A DNA stretch of 64,000 nt from Dickeya aquatica. Lineage in GTDB: Bacteria; Pseudomonadota; Gammaproteobacteria; Enterobacterales; Enterobacteriaceae. The stretch is taken from NCBI RefSeq assembly GCF_900095885.1, contig NZ_LT615367.1, positions 3,720,001-3,784,000 of the forward strand, read 5' to 3'. A program made the translations under genes and the position numbers. The notes under the pieces were generated by a model. It did no database searches and was not told the origin of the DNA. It saw only the letters and a program-made list of their open reading frames with translations. Below, piece after piece: positions 21,125-29,519 of this stretch. Position 1 is the first letter of the stretch, and every line of letters begins with the position of its first letter.

Positions 21125-21769
21125 ATGCAAAAACTGAATATCCGCACGCTGGATAAAAAACAGCAGTTTGACGTCATGCTGAACCCGGCGACGCTGCGCC
21201 ATAGCCACGGCATTGACTACAGCAATCAGGCCCCCGGCAGCCGCCCGCCGGGCAGCCTCGCGCCACGTCTGGGCTTTGCCAGCTACCAGAGCGAAAGCCT
21301 CGGTTTTGACATTGTGATTGATGGCACCGGCGTGGTGGAGTCTGCGCCCAAAACCGATGTGGCAGGCCAGATCACCCGGCTAAAAGAGGTGGTCTATCGC
21401 TATGTCGGTGACAAACATGAACCAAGCGTGGTGGTGCTGAGCTGGGGCACGCTGTCCTTCAAAGGGCGACTGACCCGGCTGACCATTCACTACTCGCTGT
21501 TTGATGCCGCCGGTGCGCCGCTGCGCGCCACCGTCAGCCTGCGTTTTGACAGCTACCTCGACAGCCGCGAGCAGGCGCTACGGGCTAATCGCTCCTCGCC
21601 GGATCTCACCCACTGTGTGGTGGTGCAGCAAGGTGACACCCTGCCCCGGCTTTGTCAGCAGATTTATCAGGACATTGCCTACTGCCCGGCGGTGGCGCGT
21701 CATAACGATCTCAATACGCTGTGCCACCTTACTCCCGGCACCCGGCTCTACTTTCCGCCGCTGGCATAA
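21125..21769 (+). CDS. LysM-domain hub/tube adaptor (Afp7/Pvc7-like)
   Basis: A 214-aa protein with an N-terminal region (MQKLNIRTLDKKQQFDVMLNPATLRHSHGIDY) typical of CIS tube-adaptor proteins. A C-terminal LysM module follows (residues about 160-212: HCVVVQQGDTLPRLCQQIY...LNTLCHLTPGTRLYFPP). T4 gp53-like LysM proteins clamp baseplate wedges around the hub. It immediately precedes the spike gene. Confidence 0.9.
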   Translation: MQKLNIRTLDKKQQFDVMLNPATLRHSHGIDYSNQAPGSRPPGSLAPRLGFASYQSESLGFDIVIDGTGVVESAPKTDVAGQITRLKEVVYRYVGDKHEPSVVVLSWGTLSFKGRLTRLTIHYSLFDAAGAPLRATVSLRFDSYLDSREQALRANRSSPDLTHCVVVQQGDTLPRLCQQIYQDIAYCPAVARHNDLNTLCHLTPGTRLYFPPLA

Positions 21770-21804
21770 CCGGGCGGATATCACCATGACAAAAGGAAAC
21801 GACT

Positions 21805-23595
21805 GTGGCTGACTCACCGGCAAAAAACAGCGATGGCGTGGTGACGTGCACGCTGCACAGCAATGGGCGCTCGCTCGGCAGCGACATCCCGATTATCACC
21901 CTCGAGGTGGAAAAACACGTCAACCGTATTGCACGCGCCCGCGTGGTGCTGGCCGATGGCGACATGCCGCAAAACCGCCTGCCGCTCAGTGATGACAGCC
22001 TGTTTTTACCCGGCAACGCCCTAAGCCTGTACGCCGGTTACGCCAGTCAGGAGCAGTGCATTTTCAGCGGCGTGATTGTGCGCCACGGTATTCGCATCGA
22101 CGAGGGCAACCAGCCGCAACTGGTTATCGACTGCCGTGACAACGCCATCGGCATGACGCTGGCGCGGCGCAACGACAACTACCTGCAACAGAGCGACAGC
22201 GATATCTGGCAACAGCTCATCAGCCGCTGTGCCGGTGTCAGCGCCGCCATTGAGCACACCGCCGCGCAGCACAGTGAACTGGTGCAATTCTACTGTACCG
22301 ACTGGGATTTTCTGCTCGCCCGCGCCGAGGCCAACGCAATGGTGGTATGCAACGACGACAACCAGATAACCATCGCACCGCCCTGTCTGAGCGGCTCGCC
22401 ACAATTAACGCTCACCTACGGCGAGGATATTATCGCGCTGCATGCCGATATCGACGCCCGCTACCAGTTTCGCGCGGTCACCAGCGTCGGCTGGGATCCG
22501 GCCAGCCAGCAACCGCTCTCACAGCAGGCAGGCGCGCTATCCGTCAGCCAGCAGGGCAATCTCAGCGCGGATAAGCTCGCCGGAGCGCTTGGGCTGGAAG
22601 GCGTGCGCCTGCAAAGCGCCACACCGCTGAGCGCCAGCGCACTGCAACACTGGGCGCGCGGCCAGCAGGTGAAATCCGCGCTGTCGCGGCTGTGCGGCAC
22701 GCTAACCTGCCAGGGCACGGCGCGGGCGCGCCTGAACACGCTGGTGGCGCTGAACGGGGTCGGTGCACGCTTTAACGGCAATCTGTATGTCAGCGGCATT
22801 CGCCACCAGATAACGCACGGCCAGTGGCTGACGCACCTCAGCTTCGGTATGCCCGCGCGGTGGTCGGCAGAACACCGCGACCTCGCGACACCGCCAGCCA
22901 GCGGCCTGCTACCGGCGGTAGAAGGCTTGCAGATAGGCATCGTCAAACAGCTTGACGGCGACCCGGCAAAACAGCACCGCATTCAGGTCAGCGTGCCGGT
23001 GATGCAGGCCGAGCATGATGGTATCTGGGCGCGCCTGGCCAGTTATTACGCCTCAAGCGGTATCGGCGCGCAGTTTGTGCCGGAAATCGGCGATGAAGTG
23101 GTGCTCGGTTATTTCAACAATAACCCGTCAGACCCGGTGGTGCTCGGCAGCCTCTATAGCAGTAAAAACCCGCCGCCGCTGGCGCTTGAGGGCGAAAACC
23201 GCCTGAAAACCCTGCTCACCCGCAGCCAGTTAAGCCTGCAATTTGATGACAAGGAGAAAAGCGTCACCCTGCTCACGCCCGGCGGCAATCAGTGGCGGCT
23301 CAGCGATAAGGACAAAACCGTCGCACTGCAAGACCAGCACGGCAACCGCATCACGCTCAATGGCAGCGGCATCACGCTGGAGAGCCCGAAAGACATCACG
23401 CTCAATGCCAAAGGGCAAATCACGCTCAATGCCGCGCGCACGGTGGATATCAGCGCCAAAGGCGACCTGAGCGCACAGGGCATGAATGTCAGCCTGTCGG
23501 CAAAAACCGCGTTCAGCGCCAAAGGGTCGGCCACCGCCGAACTGACCGCCTCCGGCCAGACGGTGGTCAAAGGCGGCATCGTGATGATCAACTGA
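21805..23595 (+). CDS. VgrG-like hub/spike protein (Afp8-like)
   Basis: A 596-aa protein with an N-terminal gp27-like hub (ITLEVEKHVNRIARARVVLADG), an OB-fold gp5 module (IGIVKQLDGDP...GIWARLASYYASSGIGAQFVPEIGDEVV) and a C-terminal triple-stranded beta-needle with repeating ITL-N-A patterns (residues about 500-596). It forms the trimeric spike on which the PAAR tip sits. Translation starts at GTG 21805 behind AAAGGAAAC. No extra C-terminal effector domain is present. Confidence 0.95.
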   Translation: MADSPAKNSDGVVTCTLHSNGRSLGSDIPIITLEVEKHVNRIARARVVLADGDMPQNRLPLSDDSLFLPGNALSLYAGYASQEQCIFSGVIVRHGIRIDEGNQPQLVIDCRDNAIGMTLARRNDNYLQQSDSDIWQQLISRCAGVSAAIEHTAAQHSELVQFYCTDWDFLLARAEANAMVVCNDDNQITIAPPCLSGSPQLTLTYGEDIIALHADIDARYQFRAVTSVGWDPASQQPLSQQAGALSVSQQGNLSADKLAGALGLEGVRLQSATPLSASALQHWARGQQVKSALSRLCGTLTCQGTARARLNTLVALNGVGARFNGNLYVSGIRHQITHGQWLTHLSFGMPARWSAEHRDLATPPASGLLPAVEGLQIGIVKQLDGDPAKQHRIQVSVPVMQAEHDGIWARLASYYASSGIGAQFVPEIGDEVVLGYFNNNPSDPVVLGSLYSSKNPPPLALEGENRLKTLLTRSQLSLQFDDKEKSVTLLTPGGNQWRLSDKDKTVALQDQHGNRITLNGSGITLESPKDITLNAKGQITLNAARTVDISAKGDLSAQGMNVSLSAKTAFSAKGSATAELTASGQTVVKGGIVMIN

Positions 23596-23637
23596 CGCCG
23601 CCGCGACGATACGCTTCACACCACACGAGAGACGACC

Positions 23638-23937
23638 ATGCCGCCTGCTGCCCGACTGACTGATTTACACACCTGCCCGATGGTGACACCGGGGCTACCG
23701 CCCATTCCCCACGTTGGCGGCCCGGTGCTTGGCCCCGGCGTGCCCACGGTGCTGATAGGCCAGCTACCGGCCGCGGTGCTGGGCGACAACTGCCTGTGCG
23801 TCGGGCCGCCGGATGTGATAATCAAAGGCTCGGCCACGGTGCTGATTGGCGGCAAACCGGCGGCGCGCCTTGGCGATAACACCGCCCACGGCGGCAGCAT
23901 CGCCCTTGGGCTGTTTACCGTGTTAATCGGAGGATAA
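23638..23937 (+). CDS. PAAR-domain spike tip protein
   Basis: A 99-aa PAAR repeat protein (PPAARLTDLHTCP, GKPAARLGDNTAHGG) with His and Cys residues of the type that bind a metal at the apex. It sharpens the spike and may carry effectors. It has no fused toxin domain. Its TAA stop is followed immediately by the next ATG. Confidence 0.93.
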   Translation: MPPAARLTDLHTCPMVTPGLPPIPHVGGPVLGPGVPTVLIGQLPAAVLGDNCLCVGPPDVIIKGSATVLIGGKPAARLGDNTAHGGSIALGLFTVLIGG

Positions 23938-24354
23938 ATGACCAACGACAATGCTTTCCTCGGCACCGGCTGGGGGTTCCCGCCGCAGTTTGACCCGCAC
24001 ACGCTGCACATTGGCATGGTCAGTGGCGATGAGGATGTGCGCCAAAGCCTGTGCCTGCTGCTCGCCACCCGCCCCGGCGAGCGCCTTATCGCACCGGATT
24101 ACGGCTGTGACCTTCGGGGCCGGGTATTTGACACCCTCAACCTCTCCACCCTGACCGAGATGAAAACCTGCATTGAGCAGGCGGTGTTATTTTTTGAGCC
24201 GCGCATCCGCCTTGAGTCAGTGACGCTGGATGACAGCCACGCCGCCGCAGGCACACTGCTTATCCACCTTGACTACACGCTGATTGCCACCAACACCCGC
24301 AGCAACATGGTGTACCCGTTCTACCTGCGCGAAGGCACGCTGGTTGGCACCTGA
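23938..24354 (+). CDS. Baseplate wedge protein, gp25/GPW family
   Basis: A 138-aa gp25-like protein. Conserved features are the GDEDVRQSLCLLLATRPGERLIAPDYGCDL segment, where an E/RxP-type initiator motif sits, and a final LDYTLIATNTRSNMVYPFYL strand. It nucleates sheath polymerisation on the baseplate. Directly abuts the PAAR gene (TAA-ATG). Confidence 0.94.
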   Translation: MTNDNAFLGTGWGFPPQFDPHTLHIGMVSGDEDVRQSLCLLLATRPGERLIAPDYGCDLRGRVFDTLNLSTLTEMKTCIEQAVLFFEPRIRLESVTLDDSHAAAGTLLIHLDYTLIATNTRSNMVYPFYLREGTLVGT

Positions 24355-24435
24355 GCGCCATCCGGCGTCAGCATCGATCCCCCCGAATGCCAGCCAGGCT
24401 GGTTTAACCAAGAGACGTCAACCAAGGTACTGCCG

Positions 24436-27400
24436 ATGACCGAGACTCACACGCCACCGCCGCCGCCAGCCACATCACAGCACCAGCGCCTGCCTGCCGC
24501 GCTCGCCGAAAGCCGCTTTCAGGTGGATGAACTGTCGTTTGAAACGCTGCTGGTGCTGGCGCGCGATATCGCCACCGGCATCACCTTTGATGACGGCAGC
24601 CCAACGCCCGCGGGCAACTGGCGGGCGCTGTTTGATAACAGTGATGTCACCGCAATGGCAGAGCTGTTGTCCTTTGACAGCCCGCGCGAGCAAAGCCGTT
24701 TTCGGCACGCCCGCTCGCGGGGGCTGTCGGCGCTGCTTGCCTATCTGCTGCCACTCTATCTGCGCATTGATAACAGCTACCGCACCCTGACGCCGGGTCA
24801 CAGCCCCGGTGCTGACCATCTGAGCCTGATGATGCAAACGGTGATCGGTGCCACGCTCACCCGCCCGTTTCAGTTGCTGGTGATGCTGGCGCAGGCACTC
24901 TCGGCAAGCCAGCCGTCACTGCTGGCACAGCCTGCGCTGCATCAGCTCGACCCGCTGTGGGGCATTCGCTATCAGCCGCCGCACTTTCATGCCAGTGCCT
25001 ACCCGGTGTTGAGCGCCGCACAGTTGCCCGCGTTGTCGATACTCGATGAACAACTACAGTGGTGCTTTTCCTGTGCGCTGAATGCCATCGTCCAGTGGCA
25101 GCGAGACTGTCGCCGCGCGCTCGATACCGCGCTCGCTCATGACGGCCACGCCCCGCAAATGGCGCTCTACCTCAGTTTCCTGCGCCAGCTGGGGCGCGCG
25201 CAGGCACGCCTCAACCGTTTTACCGAGCGTCATCTCGATTTTTACTACCGCGACGTGTTACAGCAACAGCCTGCGCCCGGCCCCGCCGATGCGGTATTTC
25301 TCAAACTGTCGCTGGATGCGCGTCAGAGCGAGCCGGTGTTGCTGCCATCAGGCTGTGCCTTTAGCGGCGGGCAGGATGCGCACCTGCGCGACATCCGTTA
25401 TGACAGCGACCAGCTACTGTGGGTGAGCGATGTCACTGTCACCGAGGTCTACTCACTGCTGCTTAAACGCGACCCGCTGATGTCGCCTGAGCGGGAACTG
25501 GGGTTTGTCACCGCCATCCACAGTGACAGCCTGTGGCCGTGGCAGGCGGATAAACCGCGAACCCGCACACTGCTGGCACTATTTGGTGAAACACCGGGCC
25601 TGCACCGCCATCCTCAGGCGCGTGCACCGGGTATCGCCATTCTCGACCCGGTGCTTTATCTGCCGCAGGGGCGACGTCAGGTTAGCCTGACGCTAAATTT
25701 GCACGAGGCCGAGCGCCCGGCGCTGGCGCAGCAGGTCGCGCTGCTGCGCGACGCCCCGCCCTACCTGTTACCGCACCGCCTGAAAGCGGCGCTGACTCTC
25801 CTGGCACAGGCCATGCCAGCGTTGTTGCCCGCAACCGACGCCCCGGCAGCCATTAAACAACTGGTGGACGCGCTGACGCCGGGACAACGACACGCGCTGC
25901 GAAAGGGTAGTGAACCAGACGTCATCACCCTGCTGTATAAATATTTTCTGCTCGGCCTGCTGCCTCAGGCCCGCGATACCGCCCACTGCTGTCGGCTCCT
26001 CGGGCAACTCTTTAGCCGCCAGCTATTAAGCGCAACGCCGTTTCTGGATGACGATGACCGGGCACGTATCCTGTCACAAACCCGGCAACACCTGCCGGCC
26101 AGCAGCCAGGCTGTATTGGCCGAATGGCTCACCTACCGCGCCGATACCGGGTTTTACCGGCTGTGTGACGGCCTGTTTCGCGTGCGCCTGAGTAGCGAAA
26201 CCGGCTGGCAGACGGTGGACAGTTACCGCCTGCACCCGCTGTCTGCCGACGATGACGGCCCCTACGGCCTGCGCCTTAGCTTTACGCTCTCGCCGGGGTT
26301 TGCCGCCATCATCCCCTGTGAACCGTCGCTGCATGGCGACATCTGGCCTGCCGGTTGTGCTGCGATACGGCTGGAGATGCAGCCGGATACGCCTTTTTTC
26401 CCCTACTCGCTGTTGCATGACTGGGTGCTGGGCAGCGTGGTTATCGACACGCAGGTAGAGGGCGTCACCACGATGGAGGTGTACAACCCTGACGGCCAGG
26501 CCGATGCCAGCAAGACCTTCTACCCGTTCGGGGCACAGCCTGCCTGCCACTCGGCGCTGACCATCGCCAGCTACGAGCTGGCGCAAAAACCGCTACAGGA
26601 GGTGACGCTGACTATCGACTGGGCGAATCTGCCGGGCGACAACGACGGTTTTTCCCGCCACTATCAACGCTATCCCGGTGACTACCGCAATCAGGCTTTT
26701 CGTGCACAACTCGCGGTGCTGCGCGACGGCGAGTGGAAAAACGTGGGTCAGCGTATGCCGCTGTTTGGCTGCGATGCAACAAGCCAGCGACTGCTGACGG
26801 GCGTACAGATTCACGCCGACGTCCAGCATGATTTCCAGCCGGTGCGCCCACAGGCCAGCGGTGACGATTTTCAGCACGACCCGACCCGACGTAACGGCCT
26901 GCTGCGCCTGACGCTCTGCGAGCCGGAACAGGCTTTCGGCCACCGCCGCTATAGCACGCTTATCAGCGAAACCCTGATGCACAACAGCCCATCACGAGGG
27001 TGGCTGAGACGCCGCCTGCCGTTGCCTGCGCCCAATCCGCCCTATACACCCGCCATTCAGCGCCTGACGCTCGGCTATCGTGCCCGCTCGCGGCTGCAAC
27101 CGGGCCTTGCCATGCCAGCGCGCACGCCAGATAGCCACATTGTGCACCTGCACCCGTTTGGCTATGAATATCGCGCCCCTGAGAATGAGTCCCTTCACCC
27201 GCGCCACCCTGTCACCGGGTATGACTGCACACTCTTTCCCCGCTATGACCATGACGGCAATCTGTTTATCGGCCTGCAGGGGGGTGCGCCCGGCGGTATG
27301 CTCAACCTGTTTTTTCAACTCGACGACCGGGCGGCGTGCGATCGCGTCGGCCCGGCAGCGGTGTTTCACTGGCACTATCTGGTCGATAACCGCTGGCAGG

Positions 27401-28593
27401 CGCTGTCTGCTGCACAGGTTATCGCCGATACCACCGAAGGGTTTACCGTATCCGGCATCATCACGCTGGATGTGCCCGCTGACATCAACACCAGCCACAC
27501 CCTGATGCCTGATGGCCGCTACTGGCTGCGGGTCAGCACCGATGATGACATCGGCCAGTACGCCAACTGCCTGCATGTCACGCCCCATGTGGTACGCGTC
27601 ACCCGGCAGTGGCCCACGCCAGAGGATGCGCCCGACACCGCCGACGGCAACACAACAGCAGGGGCGGCGCACCGTGATGACACGCAGACGCGGGCAGGAG
27701 ACACCCTCATCTGGCGGGCAATATCGCCCCCGGCCGGGCTGGGGCCGATCGTACAACTGTTACCGCGCCACCCGGCACGCCCACGCGAATCAACCGCCGG
27801 GTTTCGGGCACGCGTCAGCGAGCAGTTGCGCCACAAAGGGCGGGCGCTGACCGGGTGGGATTATGAACGACTGGTACTGCAACACTTTCCCGATATCGAA
27901 CAGGTGCGCTGCTTTGCCCACACCCGCTTTGGTGTGCCGGGCCACCATCCCGGGCAGGTACTGCTGTTGGTCTACCCGCACCATCATGCCTGCCAGCACC
28001 AGCCCTGCCAGCCGCTGCCGGTCAGCGCCGCCCGGCTGGCGCAAATTCAGCGCCATTTACAGGCACTGGCTCCCCCGCGGGCCGTCATTGATGTGCGCGC
28101 CCCGCACTACGAAAAAGTGCAGATACGCTGCACGGTGACGTTTGAACCGGGCCAGCACACCGGGCTGGCGCTGCGCCGCCTGAATCAGGATATCAACACC
28201 TATCTGTGCCCGTGGCGCGAGGAGAGCGTCAACCGGGGCTTTGGCCACACCGTGGCGCTGCGCCAGATTGAAGCGTTTATCGCGCACCGTGAGTATGTGC
28301 GGTTTGTCACCGGTTTTTCGCTGTTCACCCTAAGTTGCCAGCCCAACACTGACGACACGCCACCGTACTGGCAGTTGTTTGACAGCGCCAGCATGCCAGA
28401 TGAGCGACAAATCGGTGATCCCGCCGTAAACAGCACGCTTTCGACGGGGCTAACGCCACGCTATCGCTGGAATATTATCTTGCCGGCAGAACAGCACGAC
28501 CTGCGAGTCAGCACCGACCTGACATCGCATCCTGCGCGCCAAACCGGCATTGGCGACCTGACGCTGGGTGAAAGCTTTATCACCGTCGGGTAG
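24436..28593 (+). CDS. Large baseplate J-like assembly protein (Afp11-like)
   Basis: A 1385-aa baseplate wedge protein. The C-terminal third (GFRARVSEQLRHKGRALTGWDYERLVLQHFPDIEQVRCF, later PRAVIDVRAPHYEKVQIRCTV) matches putative baseplate assembly proteins of CIS. The N-terminal part (FETLLVLARDIATGI) also fits. It is the longest gene of the cluster, has high GC and no signal peptide. It should form the wedge triangle with the J-like protein at 29520. Confidence 0.92.
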   Translation: MTETHTPPPPPATSQHQRLPAALAESRFQVDELSFETLLVLARDIATGITFDDGSPTPAGNWRALFDNSDVTAMAELLSFDSPREQSRFRHARSRGLSALLAYLLPLYLRIDNSYRTLTPGHSPGADHLSLMMQTVIGATLTRPFQLLVMLAQALSASQPSLLAQPALHQLDPLWGIRYQPPHFHASAYPVLSAAQLPALSILDEQLQWCFSCALNAIVQWQRDCRRALDTALAHDGHAPQMALYLSFLRQLGRAQARLNRFTERHLDFYYRDVLQQQPAPGPADAVFLKLSLDARQSEPVLLPSGCAFSGGQDAHLRDIRYDSDQLLWVSDVTVTEVYSLLLKRDPLMSPERELGFVTAIHSDSLWPWQADKPRTRTLLALFGETPGLHRHPQARAPGIAILDPVLYLPQGRRQVSLTLNLHEAERPALAQQVALLRDAPPYLLPHRLKAALTLLAQAMPALLPATDAPAAIKQLVDALTPGQRHALRKGSEPDVITLLYKYFLLGLLPQARDTAHCCRLLGQLFSRQLLSATPFLDDDDRARILSQTRQHLPASSQAVLAEWLTYRADTGFYRLCDGLFRVRLSSETGWQTVDSYRLHPLSADDDGPYGLRLSFTLSPGFAAIIPCEPSLHGDIWPAGCAAIRLEMQPDTPFFPYSLLHDWVLGSVVIDTQVEGVTTMEVYNPDGQADASKTFYPFGAQPACHSALTIASYELAQKPLQEVTLTIDWANLPGDNDGFSRHYQRYPGDYRNQAFRAQLAVLRDGEWKNVGQRMPLFGCDATSQRLLTGVQIHADVQHDFQPVRPQASGDDFQHDPTRRNGLLRLTLCEPEQAFGHRRYSTLISETLMHNSPSRGWLRRRLPLPAPNPPYTPAIQRLTLGYRARSRLQPGLAMPARTPDSHIVHLHPFGYEYRAPENESLHPRHPVTGYDCTLFPRYDHDGNLFIGLQGGAPGGMLNLFFQLDDRAACDRVGPAAVFHWHYLVDNRWQALSAAQVIADTTEGFTVSGIITLDVPADINTSHTLMPDGRYWLRVSTDDDIGQYANCLHVTPHVVRVTRQWPTPEDAPDTADGNTTAGAAHRDDTQTRAGDTLIWRAISPPAGLGPIVQLLPRHPARPRESTAGFRARVSEQLRHKGRALTGWDYERLVLQHFPDIEQVRCFAHTRFGVPGHHPGQVLLLVYPHHHACQHQPCQPLPVSAARLAQIQRHLQALAPPRAVIDVRAPHYEKVQIRCTVTFEPGQHTGLALRRLNQDINTYLCPWREESVNRGFGHTVALRQIEAFIAHREYVRFVTGFSLFTLSCQPNTDDTPPYWQLFDSASMPDERQIGDPAVNSTLSTGLTPRYRWNIILPAEQHDLRVSTDLTSHPARQTGIGDLTLGESFITVG

Positions 28594-28693
28594 CCCGTTT
28601 ACCGTGGCGGCAACGGCCCCCTCTCCGGTGCCGCCACGGTTACCTGTCACCGGGATAACCAGACTGATATCACCAGCACGGGAGAGCGCCTCT

Positions 28694-29518
28694 GTGGCCA
28701 AACGAAACCGCAGCACCTTGAAGAATTATTTCCGCCAAGGGGCGATGCCATCCGCCGAACATTTTGCCGACCTGATTGACTCGTCGCTCAACAAGATAGA
28801 AGAAGGGTTTGATAAAACACCGGAGCAGGGGCTGAAAGTCTCCACGCTGGATGCCCACGCCCGGCTGATGACGTTTTATCGCGACAACGACCCTGGCCGC
28901 GAGCTGTGGTCGCTGGCGTTGCAACCCGACACACACCATCTCTCATGGCAGCGCCACAGCGACAACGGGCGTGGCCAATACGGCAGCACGGCCCAACTGA
29001 CCTTCACACCCGAGGGTTACACCGGCATTAATACCGCCACACCGCAGCATACGCTCGACGTCCACGGGGTGATTGCCGCCGAAGGACGCTGTGGCACCCA
29101 GTGGGCCGAGCGCCTGCCCGCCGATGGCCAGTGGCACGACCTGACCCCGCCGCTGGAGGGCTGCCAGGCCTTTGAGGTGGTGGCCGGTGTCGGCATCCGC
29201 CATTCCGGGCGCTATGCGCTGATGCATGCCATTGCGCTGAACACCTGCGCGCCGGATGGATTTTGGTTCAACCTGTTCGGCCATAAAAATCGCATTCGCC
29301 CCCGGCACGCCTACTACCATTCGCGCGCCGACAAACTGGCGCTGCGCTGGCTGCGCGAGAGTTCACCGTCTGATCGCCACAGCACCATTCGCCCCTACCG
29401 GCTGCAAATTCGCACCCAAACCGGCTATGGCGAAGGCATTGTGGTGCGCTGCCACCTGACGCGGTTGTGGCACGACGCTTATATGCAAGGCAGCCTGCCG
29501 CCGGTCAGCGAGGTGTAA
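28694..29518 (+). CDS. CIS baseplate-associated or fibre-like protein
   Basis: A 274-aa protein starting at GTG 28694 (MAKRNRSTLKNYFRQGAMPS) behind GGGAG. An N-terminal attachment-like helix pair (SAEHFADLIDSSLNKIEEGF) is followed by TFTPEGYTGINTATPQHTLDVHG, a pattern seen in phage tail fibre and chaperone regions. A beta-rich C-terminal domain (AFEVVAGVGIRHSGRYALMHAIALN) completes it. It lies between the two J-like genes. It may be the short fibre or a wedge accessory; there is no long Afp13-like fibre gene, so it could carry target recognition. A longer frame starting at 28568 overlaps the previous gene and is not preferred. Confidence 0.7.
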   Translation: MAKRNRSTLKNYFRQGAMPSAEHFADLIDSSLNKIEEGFDKTPEQGLKVSTLDAHARLMTFYRDNDPGRELWSLALQPDTHHLSWQRHSDNGRGQYGSTAQLTFTPEGYTGINTATPQHTLDVHGVIAAEGRCGTQWAERLPADGQWHDLTPPLEGCQAFEVVAGVGIRHSGRYALMHAIALNTCAPDGFWFNLFGHKNRIRPRHAYYHSRADKLALRWLRESSPSDRHSTIRPYRLQIRTQTGYGEGIVVRCHLTRLWHDAYMQGSLPPVSEV

Positions 29519-29519
29519 C

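Noticed and set aside
21805..23937. VgrG and PAAR proteins as evidence for a type VI secretion system
   Set aside because: No TssJ/L/M, TssB/C, ClpV or TssK genes are present. Single sheath, LysM, gp25 and tape-measure genes fit a CIS instead.
26992..27756. 254-codon minus-strand frame inside the baseplate gene
   Set aside because: GC-rich shadow of the plus-strand coding sequence, without conserved features or start signal.
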